The notes under the pieces: model-generated
Database searches by the model: none
What the model was told of the DNA's origin: nothing
Seen by the model: only the letters and a program-made list of their open reading frames with translations
Shown here: positions 22,271 through 34,309 of the stretch, in pieces
Layout: each line of letters begins with the position of its first letter
Numbering within the stretch: the first letter of the stretch is position 1
From: Cerrena zonata
Taxonomy: Eukaryota; Basidiomycota; Agaricomycetes; Polyporales; Cerrenaceae
Direction of reading: 5' to 3'
Assembly (NCBI GenBank): GCA_038087015.1
Contig: JASBNA010000034.1
Location: forward strand, 1 to 64,000
DNA length: 64,000 bases
Program-made: the position numbers and the translations under genes

Positions 22271-23004
22271 CGTTGTTATTGCGAACGTATATCGATGATA
22301 TAGGGAGGGACACAGATGTCGTTCTGGATACCAGTGGGTGTAACTACTTCCAAAACATCCATTCTATCATCAGTACAACAACAAGAATGGGTCGTCATTT
22401 TTGTAATACAACAAAAGCAGGATGATATTCTGAGACATGCTCACCGGCGCCTCTGAGTTAACCCAGTTTGGCGCTCGTAACGGGCCGTGTAATCCCGTCA
22501 GAAGCTCCTGCCTCAACTACCGTGACTTACGTCATATTCTTAACAAGGACGTTCAACTGGAACATATAACTTTATAATACTAATACCCCAGCAGCTTCGC
22601 AGTCAGATGGAGAAGATACAGAGACGAATATGTACGTATCTAGGCTGCTCTTCTTCAAGATTGTAGACTGAGTTGCCCACAGGTCAGATGAACTTGAAAT
22701 ACAGGGATTTACCCACTTGTATCGCACATTTGAGCAACAATTCTTAGACAAAGCACCGTGCGTTGTTAATCTTACCATATTATTATAAGCAGCATACCAT
22801 AGTAGGACATTCTTTCAGACGTCTCTCCCCTTGGCTGGAAAATGTGGAATACTGGACATCGTACTCTGTGACAAATCTATGCCTTATCCATATTGATACT
22901 ACCTGTTTAATGACTCCATCGGCTGATTCGTGGGATACGTAGCGACAACAACGAGATGTACAGACTAGGTATTGATATACATATTGTTAAGATATGCTTC
23001 ACTT
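22271..23004. other. Intergenic region, nothing recognised
   Basis: About 730 bases holding the F-box promoter and the SDR 3' end. No further feature is seen. Confidence 0.4.
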
Positions 23005-24572
23005 TCACAACTTAGGTGGAGGGGGCCTTGAAAGCGATATGATAACCCCACCGTCCACAGGAATCTTTGCACCAGAGATATGTGCACCTGCCTTGCTCGC
23101 CAGGAATAGAACTAGGCAAGATGTAGTCAGTATATCGCATTCGGGGAAACCCCTCAGAAGATTGAAGACTCACCAACACCGGCCATATCTTGTGGTAGTC
23201 CTGCTCGACCTGGAGTCGATTGTCAGTAATGTCTTTCAACATGGAAAGCTATAGAAAGCATACCCATCGGTTGACCAGCATCAATAAGGTTTCCGTGTGA
23301 CTTGTATCCGAACTTTGTCATTCGTGATGGGAATATTCTAGGAATATAATAATTCAATTTTTCTAATATGAGGAAGAAAACAGGATAGAGCGAGCGTACC
23401 CGGGTAGAATGGCGTTTACACTACCAGCACGGAATGGTTAGTACGGTGGAAAGGTCTATAACATGGGAGATACATACGTGATATTCTTCTTAGCAAGCGT
23501 GGCTGCCAATTGGTCAGACAAATGGTTAACAGCGGCTTTACTAGTGTTATCTATAACCATCCATTAGGTCACAGAGTAAATGGAAGATTCTATAAAAAAA
23601 CACGTACAACTCCAGAGACCATCTCCTGGACTGGCGAGTGCGCTCTCCAATGAGTTTGTTATACGTGAGGCGATAGAAGAGACAATGATAACTCGTCCTG
23701 GGTCTACATTTGTCGCATCCTTAGCGAGCAATGGTGTCAATCTACATATCAATTTGAGTATATGCAACTCCAAAGTAATCTGAATAGGCACGACTTACGC
23801 GACTGTGACTGGTAGAGCAAAATGTGAACTTGAGAGCCTCGTCCCTTGAAGTGTTATGTGACTTACGGTAGAATACACTTTTTACGTTCAGTTCCATCAC
23901 ACGATCCCAACCTTCTTTTTCGGGTACGCTATTGCATAAAGCCTGTGAGGGAGGCTCCGGTAACACGAATCAGAATAGACTTACTTCTCATAAGGTGCAC
24001 CCCAGGTATTGCCCGAGTTATTAACGAGAATATGAACTTTGGACTCTTTCGCTTTAATAGCATCACCAAGAGCGTCACAACCTGCTTTAGACTTCCCCCC
24101 ACTGTCAACATCATTCTATAGTGGGAACAATAGTACCGGGACTCACACTGATGTCTGCTACGACATAACTGCAGCTTCCTGGACCTCTGCGATTCAAGGC
24201 CTCGCAAAACTGCGTAACAAAGATCATCAGTGATTACTAGATACGCTATAAAGAAATAATAAACACTGTACCTCTTTCAGAGGCTTCTCCTTTCGTGAAG
24301 CAATGTAAACGGTGGCTCCGTTCTGAACAAAAGCAGAAGCTATCATGGCACCGATGCCTGATGCTCCACCCGTTACTACAGCTACACAATGTGACAATAA
24401 GAATTATCAATACAGAAACATAGGCCTAGAAATCGAAGGAATACGTACCAATCTTCCCCGCGACATCGAAAAGTGCGGGGAAAGTGAGATCTATGAACGA
24501 GTGCAGATCACGCTTATTAGAAGGGAAAGTCCCAAGCTTAGAAATTTACTTACCTTCGTTGATATTCTCCAT
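23005..24572 (-). CDS. Short-chain dehydrogenase/reductase (RhlG-like 3-oxoacyl reductase type)
   Basis: Twelve short exons, 291 residues when joined. Classical SDR motifs are in order: VVTGGASGIGAMIA (NADP-binding glycine loop), NNSGNTWGAP (NNAG-type block), the catalytic Ser in IIVSSIASR, and Tyr-Lys in SYNTSKAAVNHL, then VNAILPGIFPSRM and the C-terminal VDGGV. The overall pattern is closest to rhamnolipid-type 3-oxoacyl-ACP reductases found across fungi. It is probably a cytosolic NADPH-dependent carbonyl reductase; the substrate is unknown. Two splice sites are less certain: the intron at 24116-24146 is only 31 nt, and exon 6 must end at a GTCACA donor (exon end 23863) rather than the stronger GTAAGT four bases earlier for the frame to work. 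Those sites should be confirmed in transcripts. Confidence 0.88.
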
Positions 24573-24993
24573 TTCAATTACAATGTTTCAACGTCGGAGA
24601 GTAGCTTTCGAAGTAGTGGTGGAAGACAGAGCTTTAGTTAGTGGTGAGGGCATCATCAGTGACGTCCGGGATCTCATAATTGCCGTGCGGGGAGCCTGGG
24701 GAAGAATGATCGGGTGTATAGCAAGGTTCCGGCAATTCAGGCACTTTACCGGTCTCAGTAATTAGCTCTGCTTTACAACAGAATCAAATGTGATTGTGAT
24801 TTTATTACTCTAATAGAGATGGTGAGCAAGTCTATATTTGAATGTAGTCTGTTTCTAACTTCAACTTCACTCTCTTGGATTACGACATACACACCACGTA
24901 TGAAAAATAAAATACAATATATAGACACTGATAGTACCGCCCGAGTAACCATGACCAACGTTACTACACGACGCCACCCATGCTCACTGGTCA
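24573..24993. other. Intergenic region upstream of the SDR gene
   Basis: 420 bases between two minus-strand genes. No TATA box or repeat stands out. Confidence 0.4.
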
Positions 24994-27149
24994 CTACAAG
25001 CTCTTACAGAACATTTTACCTCTAGCAACCTGGGCCTTACACAACTCGACTTCCGTAGGCATCGAAACCAACGAGGCCAGCAGGATACCCGTCGAGTCGG
25101 AAAATCCTATCGACCCGATCCTGAATTCCCTTTCTTGTTTGGCTCGTTCGGGGTCACCACTTGCGGGGTGGTCGTGTTGGTCTTGGTTTATGTGATAGAA
25201 GACATTGACGCTGAGATGGTACAGATTAGACGTGAAGTTGTCAAACTTAGGATGGAAGGAGGGAGACATACTAAGCCAAGCCACCACATATTCCTTCAAT
25301 ACTGATGAGGAGAAATACGAGAGTGAAACTGAACCCTTGCGAAGTGCCATCAAAGATTCCCAGCGCAGACTCAAGCGCGAGTACGGTCAGGACTGCTGCT
25401 TGCAAGACAGCTGGTAGAGGAAGGAACCGCGCAGGCAGGGGAGGCAAGCCGAACGAAATAGACGAGCGAGATAGGAATACTGTTGCTTGGTATACAAGCT
25501 ATTAAGAAGACAGGAACATGCATTACCATCAATTTGTATGGTATGATTTATTCATGTAGACGTACCTGCCATAGAGGATAATAATCTCGGATTGAATGGA
25601 TTATGCGGCTTAGCAGCCAGTATTCTTCTGGTGAGGGAACAGGGTAGAGAAGAGTAGGTGCTATGCCCTGATTGCCGAGTTAGTCAGTACATAATATAGA
25701 TGGAAGAAAAGTCGCGTACCTGATTAATAGTATATTCCAGCTATCAGGAAGGTCAGTCGATATCAAAATTATTGAGCACAACAGTCAAACTCAACCTACA
25801 AGATATACAGCAACTAGAATAAGAAGATAAGTTATCTCGAAACGTGTAAAAAAGCAATATACATACACAGAGGTAACATATATTTCGGAAGCAAAGGTTT
25901 CACAAGTCTCCACTTATCACTAGGTGATAAACCACCAGCAACTTTCGACATCAACGCATCCGCGACCGGTTCAGACACATCGTCGGTTGGAAGGGCCGTG
26001 TACGGAGTAGCACTTTGCGAGCCTTCTGGATCTTCATCAGAAGACAGCGTTACCGATGCGAACGCGGAGGAAGAAGGAAGCAGGAAGTGAAATGTTAGTG
26101 GAATAACCAACGGCATGACCTTAAACGCGGTGAATGCATGTTAATCCTCGTGTGAAAGAATATGAGGGGTATAACGTACAGATGAGAGCCCAACTCCGGT
26201 GCGAACACCCAATCCTCGCACAAGCCACCAGACGGATGCACCGAATAGACCTGCTGCACCGGTTCCCGAAGCGAAATATCTATTTTACAGAGATTAAATT
26301 GAAATTATGAGGTCATACGGAAATGAATTGAACGGACCCCACGCTGTGGCCGCCTACGGAAGGCGGATGATAGGTCGTGGAAAGTTGCAAGAACGTGAGT
26401 TCACCCAAACCTTGCCAAGAAAACGAGATTTCAGTTTCCTGTCATAGGCTGTCATCGGAAACAAACGAAACGCAGCTTACCTGATGAGAATGATGCGAGG
26501 CAGATACCAAGCAACCTCATGATTAGTGTATCAAATAACGCTACCACCTACGGGGCCGACATCGTCAGGAGCGGGTAGGTATGAGAAACGGGGACGGCTG
26601 CGGAACTCACTATCATCCCGGTTACGCTGAGAAGGCAGCAACCATGCAGACGACGAGCATATCGTATCCGGCCTTTGAGGATGTAGGGCCATCCGAGCTT
26701 GGCTATTAGAGATGGGAATATATTACAGAAGAGTATGATACCCTTTGGTGTTGACGGAGGGACTAAGTCGAGTGCAGCGGATAGTATTATGACGTAGAGT
26801 ACTGAGAAACAAATCGTCAATATGCTGGCATGGGAATGTGTATGTGGTTGTAGTTGCTTACCATTGTTGATCAAACCAAAAAGAAAGAAAGAGAATCCTA
26901 GTCGTCGCAATAAACTACGGCTATCTGGAGTCGACAGAACGTATTAGCATTCGGCGCATCAATGTACTGGTCGAGAGGTTACTGGAAAGAGAACGTTGGC
27001 ATTCTCTAGAACGTCGTACTAAACAGTCACTCACGTGAAGGTAGCTCTTGGGCTGAAGTTTCAGTATCTAGTAGAGTGCTGGACTCTGCATAGCCGTCAT
27101 CCTCGTACTGATTATGAGAGGTAGGTCGAGAAGTATCATATTCAGGCAT
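24994..27149 (-). CDS. BTN1: CLN3/battenin homolog (Btn1), lysosomal/vacuolar membrane protein
   Basis: A multi-exon gene read from ATG at 27149 to the stop at 24994. The N-terminus is acidic (MPEYDTSRPTSHNQYEDDGY), then membrane segments and conserved CLN3 blocks follow: FFLFGLINNVLYVIILSAA, SSGLGELTFLQLSTTYHP, SGTGAAGLFG, EYTINQGIAPTLLYP, FLSRSSISFGL, ICGGLAYVNVFYHI and SIGFSDSTGILLASL. All the hallmark CLN3 motifs are present in order, so the gene appears complete. Battenin family proteins are multi-pass proteins of the vacuole or lysosome; in yeasts Btn1 affects vacuolar pH, amino-acid transport and trafficking. A short hydrophilic loop (TLSSDEDPEGSQS) with acidic phosphosite-like residues lies mid-protein. 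Terminal exon boundaries are secure; a few internal ones are my best fit. Confidence 0.93.
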
Positions 27150-28097
27150 GTCGTCTCTTAACTCGTAGGACTCTGGCGCACTCTGCATGCCCCGTGTGCC
27201 TCAGCACAAAGCAGACTACTCCGTTGTGATACTTCTAGTTAAAGCTGAGAGCAGAATGGGTATTCCGGACAATGAGGTGCTAGTACAACTTGAAGAAAGT
27301 TACCTAGCTCCGAGACCGACGGCTTAAGCCAAGCCACATAGTGTCACAGTATGTGACTGTAACGGGGGTAGTAACAACAGCAAGCTTGTTACATTTTTCG
27401 ATAATCCGTGCATGAGTTTCTATTGGGTCCCGAGCACTCCCTTCGCCACCGAACTACACCTTTGAATACAGTTGTACTTTATTTATATGATACAATTTAT
27501 TTCGATTTTAAATCTTTAGTCGTATAAGTAATAATTTCTTGGCGGAAGTTTAAGATGTCACAATTTGTCACTCACTGGAGGCCAGAATACCCTCGGCATG
27601 CTTCCACATCCTGCTTTCTTTCAAGTTAGCCAGAACTATGGCATACAAAGCATACAAGCTAGAAAATCTTAATGGCAGCAAATAGTACATCTTCGTTCAG
27701 CAGATCAATGGGATCTGAGCTTTCTTTCCCTTTTGGCAGACCCACTTTTGATATGAATAAGCCGCTCACTGGTTTGACACAAAATCTGAGCTTGACATAT
27801 ATATAAATTAGAACGACAATAGAATAAACTCGTCACGATTTCTCGAAAGCATTTGGATGAGTATGAAAAGGAGAAGGCCAGAACTACGTTTGGGGGTTTA
27901 TTGCGACTCACGCTGACGACCCATAGTATGTTCGTCGTTAAGGAGCCTTCCAGGCCTTAGACGTCTCCCGGGCCAGCATTAAATGAATCTACTGTTGTAA
28001 ATGCATCACCTGAGGCTACAGGGTAACAGCGAACCAGAAATCCGTCACACAACATTTCCTTGATCCTTGGACGACAGATCTAAACACCTAAATGTAA
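27150..28097. other. Intergenic region, nothing recognised
   Basis: About 950 AT-rich bases upstream of BTN1. No coding frame, RNA gene or repeat is convincing. Confidence 0.5.
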
Positions 28098-28609
28098 TTG
28101 GCTATGCAAGGTCTCGGTCCCGTCAACAGTTTGAACCCGAACGTTGAACAGCATCTTCGTCAATATAGTATCATCGAAAACTTGGGCAATTGTACTTCTT
28201 GTCACAGACGTTTGAAATGTGTTTATGGAAGGCACTGCGTCGTGGTATTGTCAATGGTTATACATTGCAATTTAGGTTTCATTACTGTCTATTTTCGACA
28301 TACATTGTGCCTCACTACTAGAAGGCAGGGTGTTGCTCATTCCACCACAATTGAGCTGAACAAAAGTTGTTGTGGTCTACAAACACCCATAAGTGGAGTC
28401 ACACATACCATTTTGATCCGTCGAATTGCAGCTTGATTTTGAACGCCCAAGAGATAGAATTGAACGACAGTGCGTGTTTTTCGATGATTTACGGCAGTGA
28501 TAGATCCAATTGTCGCCTGGAACGTACCGAGTGTACCGCAGAACGTGAGATCTGGTATTGGTCGAGTAGCGATCTTACCGGTGGCAACGGTTGCACGACA
28601 CCCAAGTGA
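28098..28609 (+). CDS. Possible small cysteine-containing protein
   Basis: Two stretches on the plus strand look weakly coding: an N-terminal one with clustered cysteines (NCTSCHRRLKCVYGRHC, about 28188-28240) and a C-terminal one ending at 28609 (CTAEREIWYWSSSDLTGGNG). They lie in different frames, so at least one intron is needed, and no signal peptide is visible. The opposite strand also has an open frame (28337-28627) without an ATG. I cannot name a family. Confidence 0.25.
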
Positions 28610-29756
28610 TCGCAAAATGGTTGCCACCCCGGCTTCTGAATAGATGGTCTGGGCGACATGAGCTGTGGCCGTTGGTAAAGTCCGCCCTTTTCACTCTTTG
28701 TCGAGTACCCTTTCCTCCCTCTCCCGGTTCCCGGTGCTGGCGTCGTTCTTTTTGCCTGCAGCAAGACTGCACTACATTCCTTTGTTTTATTTCCTCGCAA
28801 AGTCGCATCTACGCTTTGATAGCTCTCAGCTGGTCTCTCACTCTCAGTCTGGAAATGCTTTGTTGTCTCATAAATTCTACCTGAAATATCTCCGACATAT
28901 AACCTGTCTACTGTTCAATGGGCACAGTCTGTCTCTCCAATGCTCCTATTCTCCGCTGCCAGTCCCTCACTCGGTTGGAATCTGGAATTCTCCTAATCCC
29001 CACGGCTTTGGAACTCATTTTCTCTATCGCCCTCTTGTTCGCAAAGAAGTCAGGGAGGTGAGTACTTTGATGTTTATTTGAGAAGTGCGGGGAAACACCT
29101 GTGTAGGCAAGGCAAGCCCTCGATCGCTCAACTTGGCACGCCACACGAGTCGCTACCGCTTCCCTTCGAGTTGCTTCCAAAATCTCTGTGCACAAGACTC
29201 CCTCTGATTGTTTTGCTTCGAGTCAAATCATCCCCCCTCCATTTGAAAACACTTAGAAAATCTTCTGATACTATCACAAGATCTCTGTTGCTGCCAATTG
29301 GTCTTGTGCGTTTTCAAAGAGTTGCCCTTCTGGCGCTAACTCTCATCCAGGACCAAACTCCGGATGGCCATGCGTGTGGTGACTGGAGGGTGTATGACGA
29401 GGACGGGTGTCATGAAGCGGAGACGGCGTTGGAAAGTTACGGTCTACCAGCTGGGGACAACGGAGCACATGTTACGCCCGACGCGTCGCTGATGGATGTG
29501 TATTGGGCGTGTCTATCTTTGGTGCTTGGCAAATGGTTTCGCTCCCTCAGGAACACAATCAGAATGGGGATGCATGGAGGTTGTTGACCGATATCATTTT
29601 GTTCATTTCGTCATACCGAAATGGCCGAGGTGCTGTACGGTGCTATACTCGCACGTTTTGGGGACATGATTATCAGTTATGATGACGTCAAACATGCTTT
29701 TCTGATATTTGTGTGCTTTTGTTGCTTAACTGACAATTCTTTTTTTGGAATGATAG
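28610..29756. other. Probable 5' exons of the downstream membrane-protein gene, unresolved
   Basis: A coding-like block around 29355-29530 on the plus strand reads DGHACGDWRVYDEDGCHEAE and later MDVYWACLSLVLGKW, and a second at about 29540-29630 is also open. Either could be the N-terminal exons of the multi-pass protein at 29757-32389, but I could not join them in frame with confidence. The rest (28610-29350) shows only spurious frames. Confidence 0.3.
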
Positions 29757-32389
29757 GAAACACTTTCTTCTCTCCGCTGAAGGCGTTTTCTTTTTTATCT
29801 TGGCTGGTGTCGATGTCCTTGCGCATGTCCTGCCAGGCCCACGCCGTTCATTAGCCACCTTCAAAGGCCTTGACATCTTTATCGGTACGTATTGAAAAGT
29901 TTGATATTGTGACTAGAGATCCTCACGAATTTTGATTTACAGGAGCACTCTCATTTGTACCACTAGTGATGTACACTCTATACCTATATCTCCTCACGAC
30001 CAAAGACGTTCTCCCGGGGTTCCCCCAACGTCTTCAAGTGCTTTCCAAGTACATCCTGTTTGGATTCATACCGCTGATTGTGATCATGAATCAACTCGCA
30101 TCGTTTATTGGCATCTCCTACCGTTCGTCTATCACTATCCGTCACAACTACATTTTGATAGCTAACCCATCCAACCATTGGTATTGCCATTCGTTCATTT
30201 GACAGATCTATTGAGAAACAACAGTATCGCATTTGGCTTCACCAATGCAGATGTCCGTGTCTTTCTCAATGCTTTCCTCCTCATCCTCCTCGTCCTCTTT
30301 CAAGCACTCAACTTCGGGGCGTCGTTCTTTCGACTCATGAAAGCTTTCATGAACCAACGTCGTATCGACAACACCCAGCGTACTGAGGACGAAGTACACT
30401 TGTTTAACGGACTTGGATGGATTACGGTGGGTATCAAATTGGGCGCCATCGAATCAATCATTGGCTTTGTCGACGCCAGTTTCGGTCTAGCCATGACCAG
30501 GCGCATCCTGAAATTACTCGGGCGAGCGTGTCTGATCATTGGTGTAGTCAAGGGGTGAGTTCTCCCCTTTCCACTTTCCATTCTCGGTTTCTTCTTCGGG
30601 TCATGTCGTAACATCAACTGATATTTTGTACTTGGGAATTTTCAACAGCGTTGATATGGTAGAAGACTTCCAGTTTGTGAAGACTCCTAAACCCCAAACG
30701 CAACAACGTCGCTCGATGCTCCGCGCTCTCATCGCCAATCCACGGTATAGCACTTTCCAACAAATCGGTGGTCACGACTTCAATGGTGCAGGTGCCAATG
30801 CACCTAGACCGGCTGATGTTGTACCTGCCGAAATTCGTGCAGCGAGGATCACTCCTTCGGTGGTAATCGCACCTACCTCCCGTATCACCACCAATACCAT
30901 CTCGAGTCTTCAAGGAATCCCACCACGTCCCCCACATGCTCTAGCCGCTCCTAGATCTATGTCCAAACTGCGACCTCAGACAGATGCGACGTTTGCGACA
31001 GCTAGCACGTCAGTGCAACCTCCTTTTACCGGAACGACAGCTGTCACAGAATACCTTTCGCCAAACACTCGATCGTCATTCCCAGCACTTGTAGCTGCTG
31101 GCGTCCATAGTCCCATGCCAAGCACGCCTGAACCCGTCTTTGCTCCTCAGCAACGAGTGACAGTTTCCATTTCGAGGGATCGTCGGCCGACTTTGTATCT
31201 ACGACCATTGTCTGATTTGGATGTTCCAGACCATATGACATCTGCGCACTCTCTGAGCGACATGATTTCGCCGTCGAAGCAAGGATTCCACAGGCCTACC
31301 AAGTCTTTGCCAACCATGACCTCGCCATCAGCAACATTTGGAATCTCACCACCCGTTCCGGTCTTGAGCCCTCCTCAAGGTGCCGATAAGAGATCGATGC
31401 GATATACCATGTCTGCAGAATTCCGTAATGGTGCTCGTCAGAGCAGTGTCATCCTCCCAAGGGACAGCATGATCTCAGCATACAGCACAGATTCTATTGA
31501 TGTCGTTCGAAAACTCGCTAGTCAATTCCCAGGTATCCCTCCTCGCAAGATTGCCACTAAAGGATCCCGCCCCCCAACACTCCCTATGCAAAGTCCCGAT
31601 GAACGCGACGAAATGGACGGCGCTACCATTCACGAAATCGCTCTCGACCGTGGTCCCAGTGTCGGCAGTTCTCGAAGTGGCCGCAGTGTAGGAAGCCAAT
31701 CGACAAGAGGAGGTTCTTTGGTCCGTAGAAGCAGCTCAGTGAAGCGGAAGCCTGTCCCAAGGGCAAGGGCTATGAGCATGTCAGAAGATGGGTCAGACGA
31801 AGCCACTTTGGTTATGCATTCCGCACCTGTCTCACGCTCCAATAGCTTGAAAGATGACCAGGCTCAAGCACAGGCCTTGCCTAGCATTCAAACTATACCG
31901 ATGCCGCCTATCCCTGCAACTCCGGAATCTGAACTCGCAGCCTTTGATGCTATGAACCCACCTGTCCCACGTCCAAGGACCGCTCCTGGCAATATGACGG
32001 CGTTCCCTTCGTGGCAAAGATCGAAACATGCCAGGCAAGGAACGTTGGAATTCCCTTGGGTTGCTCGTCCTGGAGATGTCGCTGATGAAGGCGAGGCTGT
32101 ATTAGCTGAAGCACGTCAATCTGTTGCACAACTGACTAGGGTCAAGAGTGTCGGCAGTGTACCGAAAATGACCACCCCTCCTATTACACAGAACTCGTTC
32201 TACCGAGAAAGTGTCGTCGCCGAATGGCACGATATCGCTGAAGAGGTCCGAAAGAAGAAGCTTTCTGAAATCAGTGAGTTACTTGCGAAACGTGCCTCAG
32301 CCTCAGCCGGGATGGCGCTGTCGATGGGAGACAGATACCGAGAGCGAGATGTCGAGCTTGGAGCTACTAGTTTCTTGGATTACCGGTGA
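29757..32389 (+). CDS. Multi-pass membrane protein with long disordered tail (GPCR-like layout)
   Basis: Confident exons are 29757-29884, 29943-30122, 30206-30554 and 30649-32389; the 5' end lies upstream and is unresolved. About six hydrophobic helices are visible (GVFFFILAGVDVLAHVL, IGALSFVPLVMYTLYLYLL, ILFGFIPLIVIMNQLASFI, FLNAFLLILLVLFQALNF, GWITVGIKLGAIESIIGF, LGRACLIIGVV), with one more possible before 29757. They are followed by a ~560-residue hydrophilic tail rich in Ser, Pro and Thr with RSGRSVGS- and SSSVKRKP-type basic phosphosite stretches. Six or seven helices plus a long Ser-rich cytoplasmic tail resembles fungal GPCR-like receptors, but no diagnostic receptor motif was found, so the role is open. 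The final exon carries two-thirds of the protein. Confidence 0.75.
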
Positions 32390-32728
32390 CAACTGTGCAT
32401 TTATTTTCCAGTTATTCTTATCATCCCTTCCTTTCCTACCTTTTACCACTACCATTACCGATACCGCTACCTTACCTGCTGATGGAGCTTTGTGCGACTT
32501 TGCGTAGATGCTGGACGCATCACCGTTATATTTGTTTCTTCTTTCTTCTTTCTTTCCGGCTTATCATAGCTTATCCCGTTGGAATACATTTCCGCGGCGT
32601 TGTACAGTAGTTCGTGCCATCATCAGAGTGGAATTCGAGAGATCGGAACAAAAAGTGGGAGAGCGGAGATCCGAAAATGTATACAGACAGCAAATAAGAA
32701 TAGGTATAGTAAGTACAACGTCCAGGGA

Positions 32729-33997
32729 TTAGTTCTAGCAAGATAGTCAGCACATGTCGGGAATGCTTGGAGTATAATTTAGTACATACCTCTGGTATCC
32801 GGAAGATGGTAATTTCCTTTGTACGAAGTTGAGTTAGCCTATTTATATCGTGCGGTTGAGTAGAAAATTACCTGTTGTTTGAAGTACCTTCGGTTCTCTT
32901 CATCAATGAGAACTAGGTTGAGGTAATATCGGACGCTGAACCTCTTGTTCACCTCTCGGAAAGTCGGTGTCAGGTCAAAGCCTCCAAGGAACAGACGAAT
33001 AGGAATGGTTTCCCCTACACAAAGTCGTCAGTCCACCGTCGACCACATTAACAAAGAAGGTCATACCTCTGACAGGTGCACCGTCCATGATCTCGAATTT
33101 TGTAATCGTCTCGCTCTCGTTATACTGGTTCGGAGGTGAACCTGTTGTTTCTCGTCGAATGATTGACAATTCCATATGCTTGATTTTGATACGGACTAGA
33201 AGGAAGTAAATCTTGCCGACGATCACATCCTTCAAATGGTACCTGGCTTACAATCAGACTACGGAATTAACAACATAATGGTACAACTTACTTAGACTTG
33301 TTATACTCGAACTCAATGTGCAAACAGTCCTCGATACCGACTTCCATTTTGATGGAATTGTTACTATCTGGAGGCATTCGGTACGAATGCACCCAGACAT
33401 CTTTCTCATTCGAGACGTCGGCTATTCGTCTTGAGATAGAGGTTCGTACAAAGTATCTAGTAAGGTATTCGGTCTATGAGTATCGAACGTGCGATGTGAG
33501 TAATTTGAACGTACCGCAGCTTGACGTTGATTCCCTGGTAACTCTCGTATTGCTTTTCGACATTCTTGAACTGAAAGTCGAAAGTCTGTGCTTGTCGCAT
33601 CTCTCCTGGTGCAGCCAATTCCTGTGATAGTGACAGGAATTCTTGATGGTGTCCTCGGTCGTAGAATAGCTCTAGCGAAGGATAGGTTCGTATATCATCT
33701 CAGAAGCTGTACAATGTGCTTGCATACCGATACTGCCTACAAACTCGACCTTGATCCCTTCGTGCACGAGCTTCTTCCCATCACGTACGCGTACAGTAAC
33801 CTATGGGTGCATCAGTCGGAGCGAACATATTCATGAATGTAACAACACACTTGTCCTGATACCGAGTCACCATCGTAGTATACCGGGCACGAAAAGGTCT
33901 TTTCCTTCTCCCCCTTCAGTTCAACCTTCTTGCGTTCATCCTCGCCCTCCAACTTGACTTCCACATCCACAGGTGACGCGAAGAAATAAGCTGCCAT
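32729..33997 (-). CDS. VPS26: Vps26, retromer subunit
   Basis: Read from MAAYFFASPVDVEVKLEGED at 33997. It contains the arrestin-like Vps26 core: [80 protein letters not shown] (first residue differs: VGIED), KDVIVGKIYFLLVRIKIKHM, PIRLFLGGFDLTPTF and FSVRYYLNLVLIDEENRRYF, ending QEITIFRIPEN. Vps26 joins Vps35 and Vps29 in the retromer, which retrieves cargo from endosomes to the Golgi. The fungal form ends about 25 residues earlier than the human protein, whose extra C-terminal tail is not conserved. The last splice (GAG then AAC TAA) is short, so the exact end is approximate. It converges with the membrane-protein gene on the plus strand. Confidence 0.95.
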
Positions 33998-34309
33998 TAT
34001 GGAGGTGCAACTGCGTCACTAGTATTTCAGGTGTTTCGGTTGAGTGTCTAGATGTAATAGACAAGTTTCCTGCGGAAGCCTCAGCAAGTGTAGCACCAAT
34101 ACCAACAGTATAGAGACAACAGTGGAGTCCGGTAACGAGTGTAGACGATACAGCGTTCAAGACTTCGGATTCGCAGTCGCGATCAGCGCTCGCTTGCTCT
34201 TGCCCCTGACCAACACCCAACTAGGAAGGCGTTGAGGTTCTGAGTCACCGGGACTAAATTCATAAGTGCATTTCTATTGGGAAGTAGGGATACACTGTAT
34301 AATATAGCA
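33998..34309 (-). promoter_or_regulatory. Intergenic region upstream of VPS26
   Basis: 312 bases between the VWA8 stop and the VPS26 start on the same strand. No clear TATA box. Confidence 0.35.

Noticed and set aside
28337..28627. Minus-strand open frame resembling a mitochondrial protein
   Set aside because: No ATG and no splice context; it is antisense to a better, though weak, plus-strand candidate.
29078..29587. An independent 169-residue gene
   Set aside because: Its first half has poor coding character and its second half looks like N-terminal exons of the downstream membrane protein.
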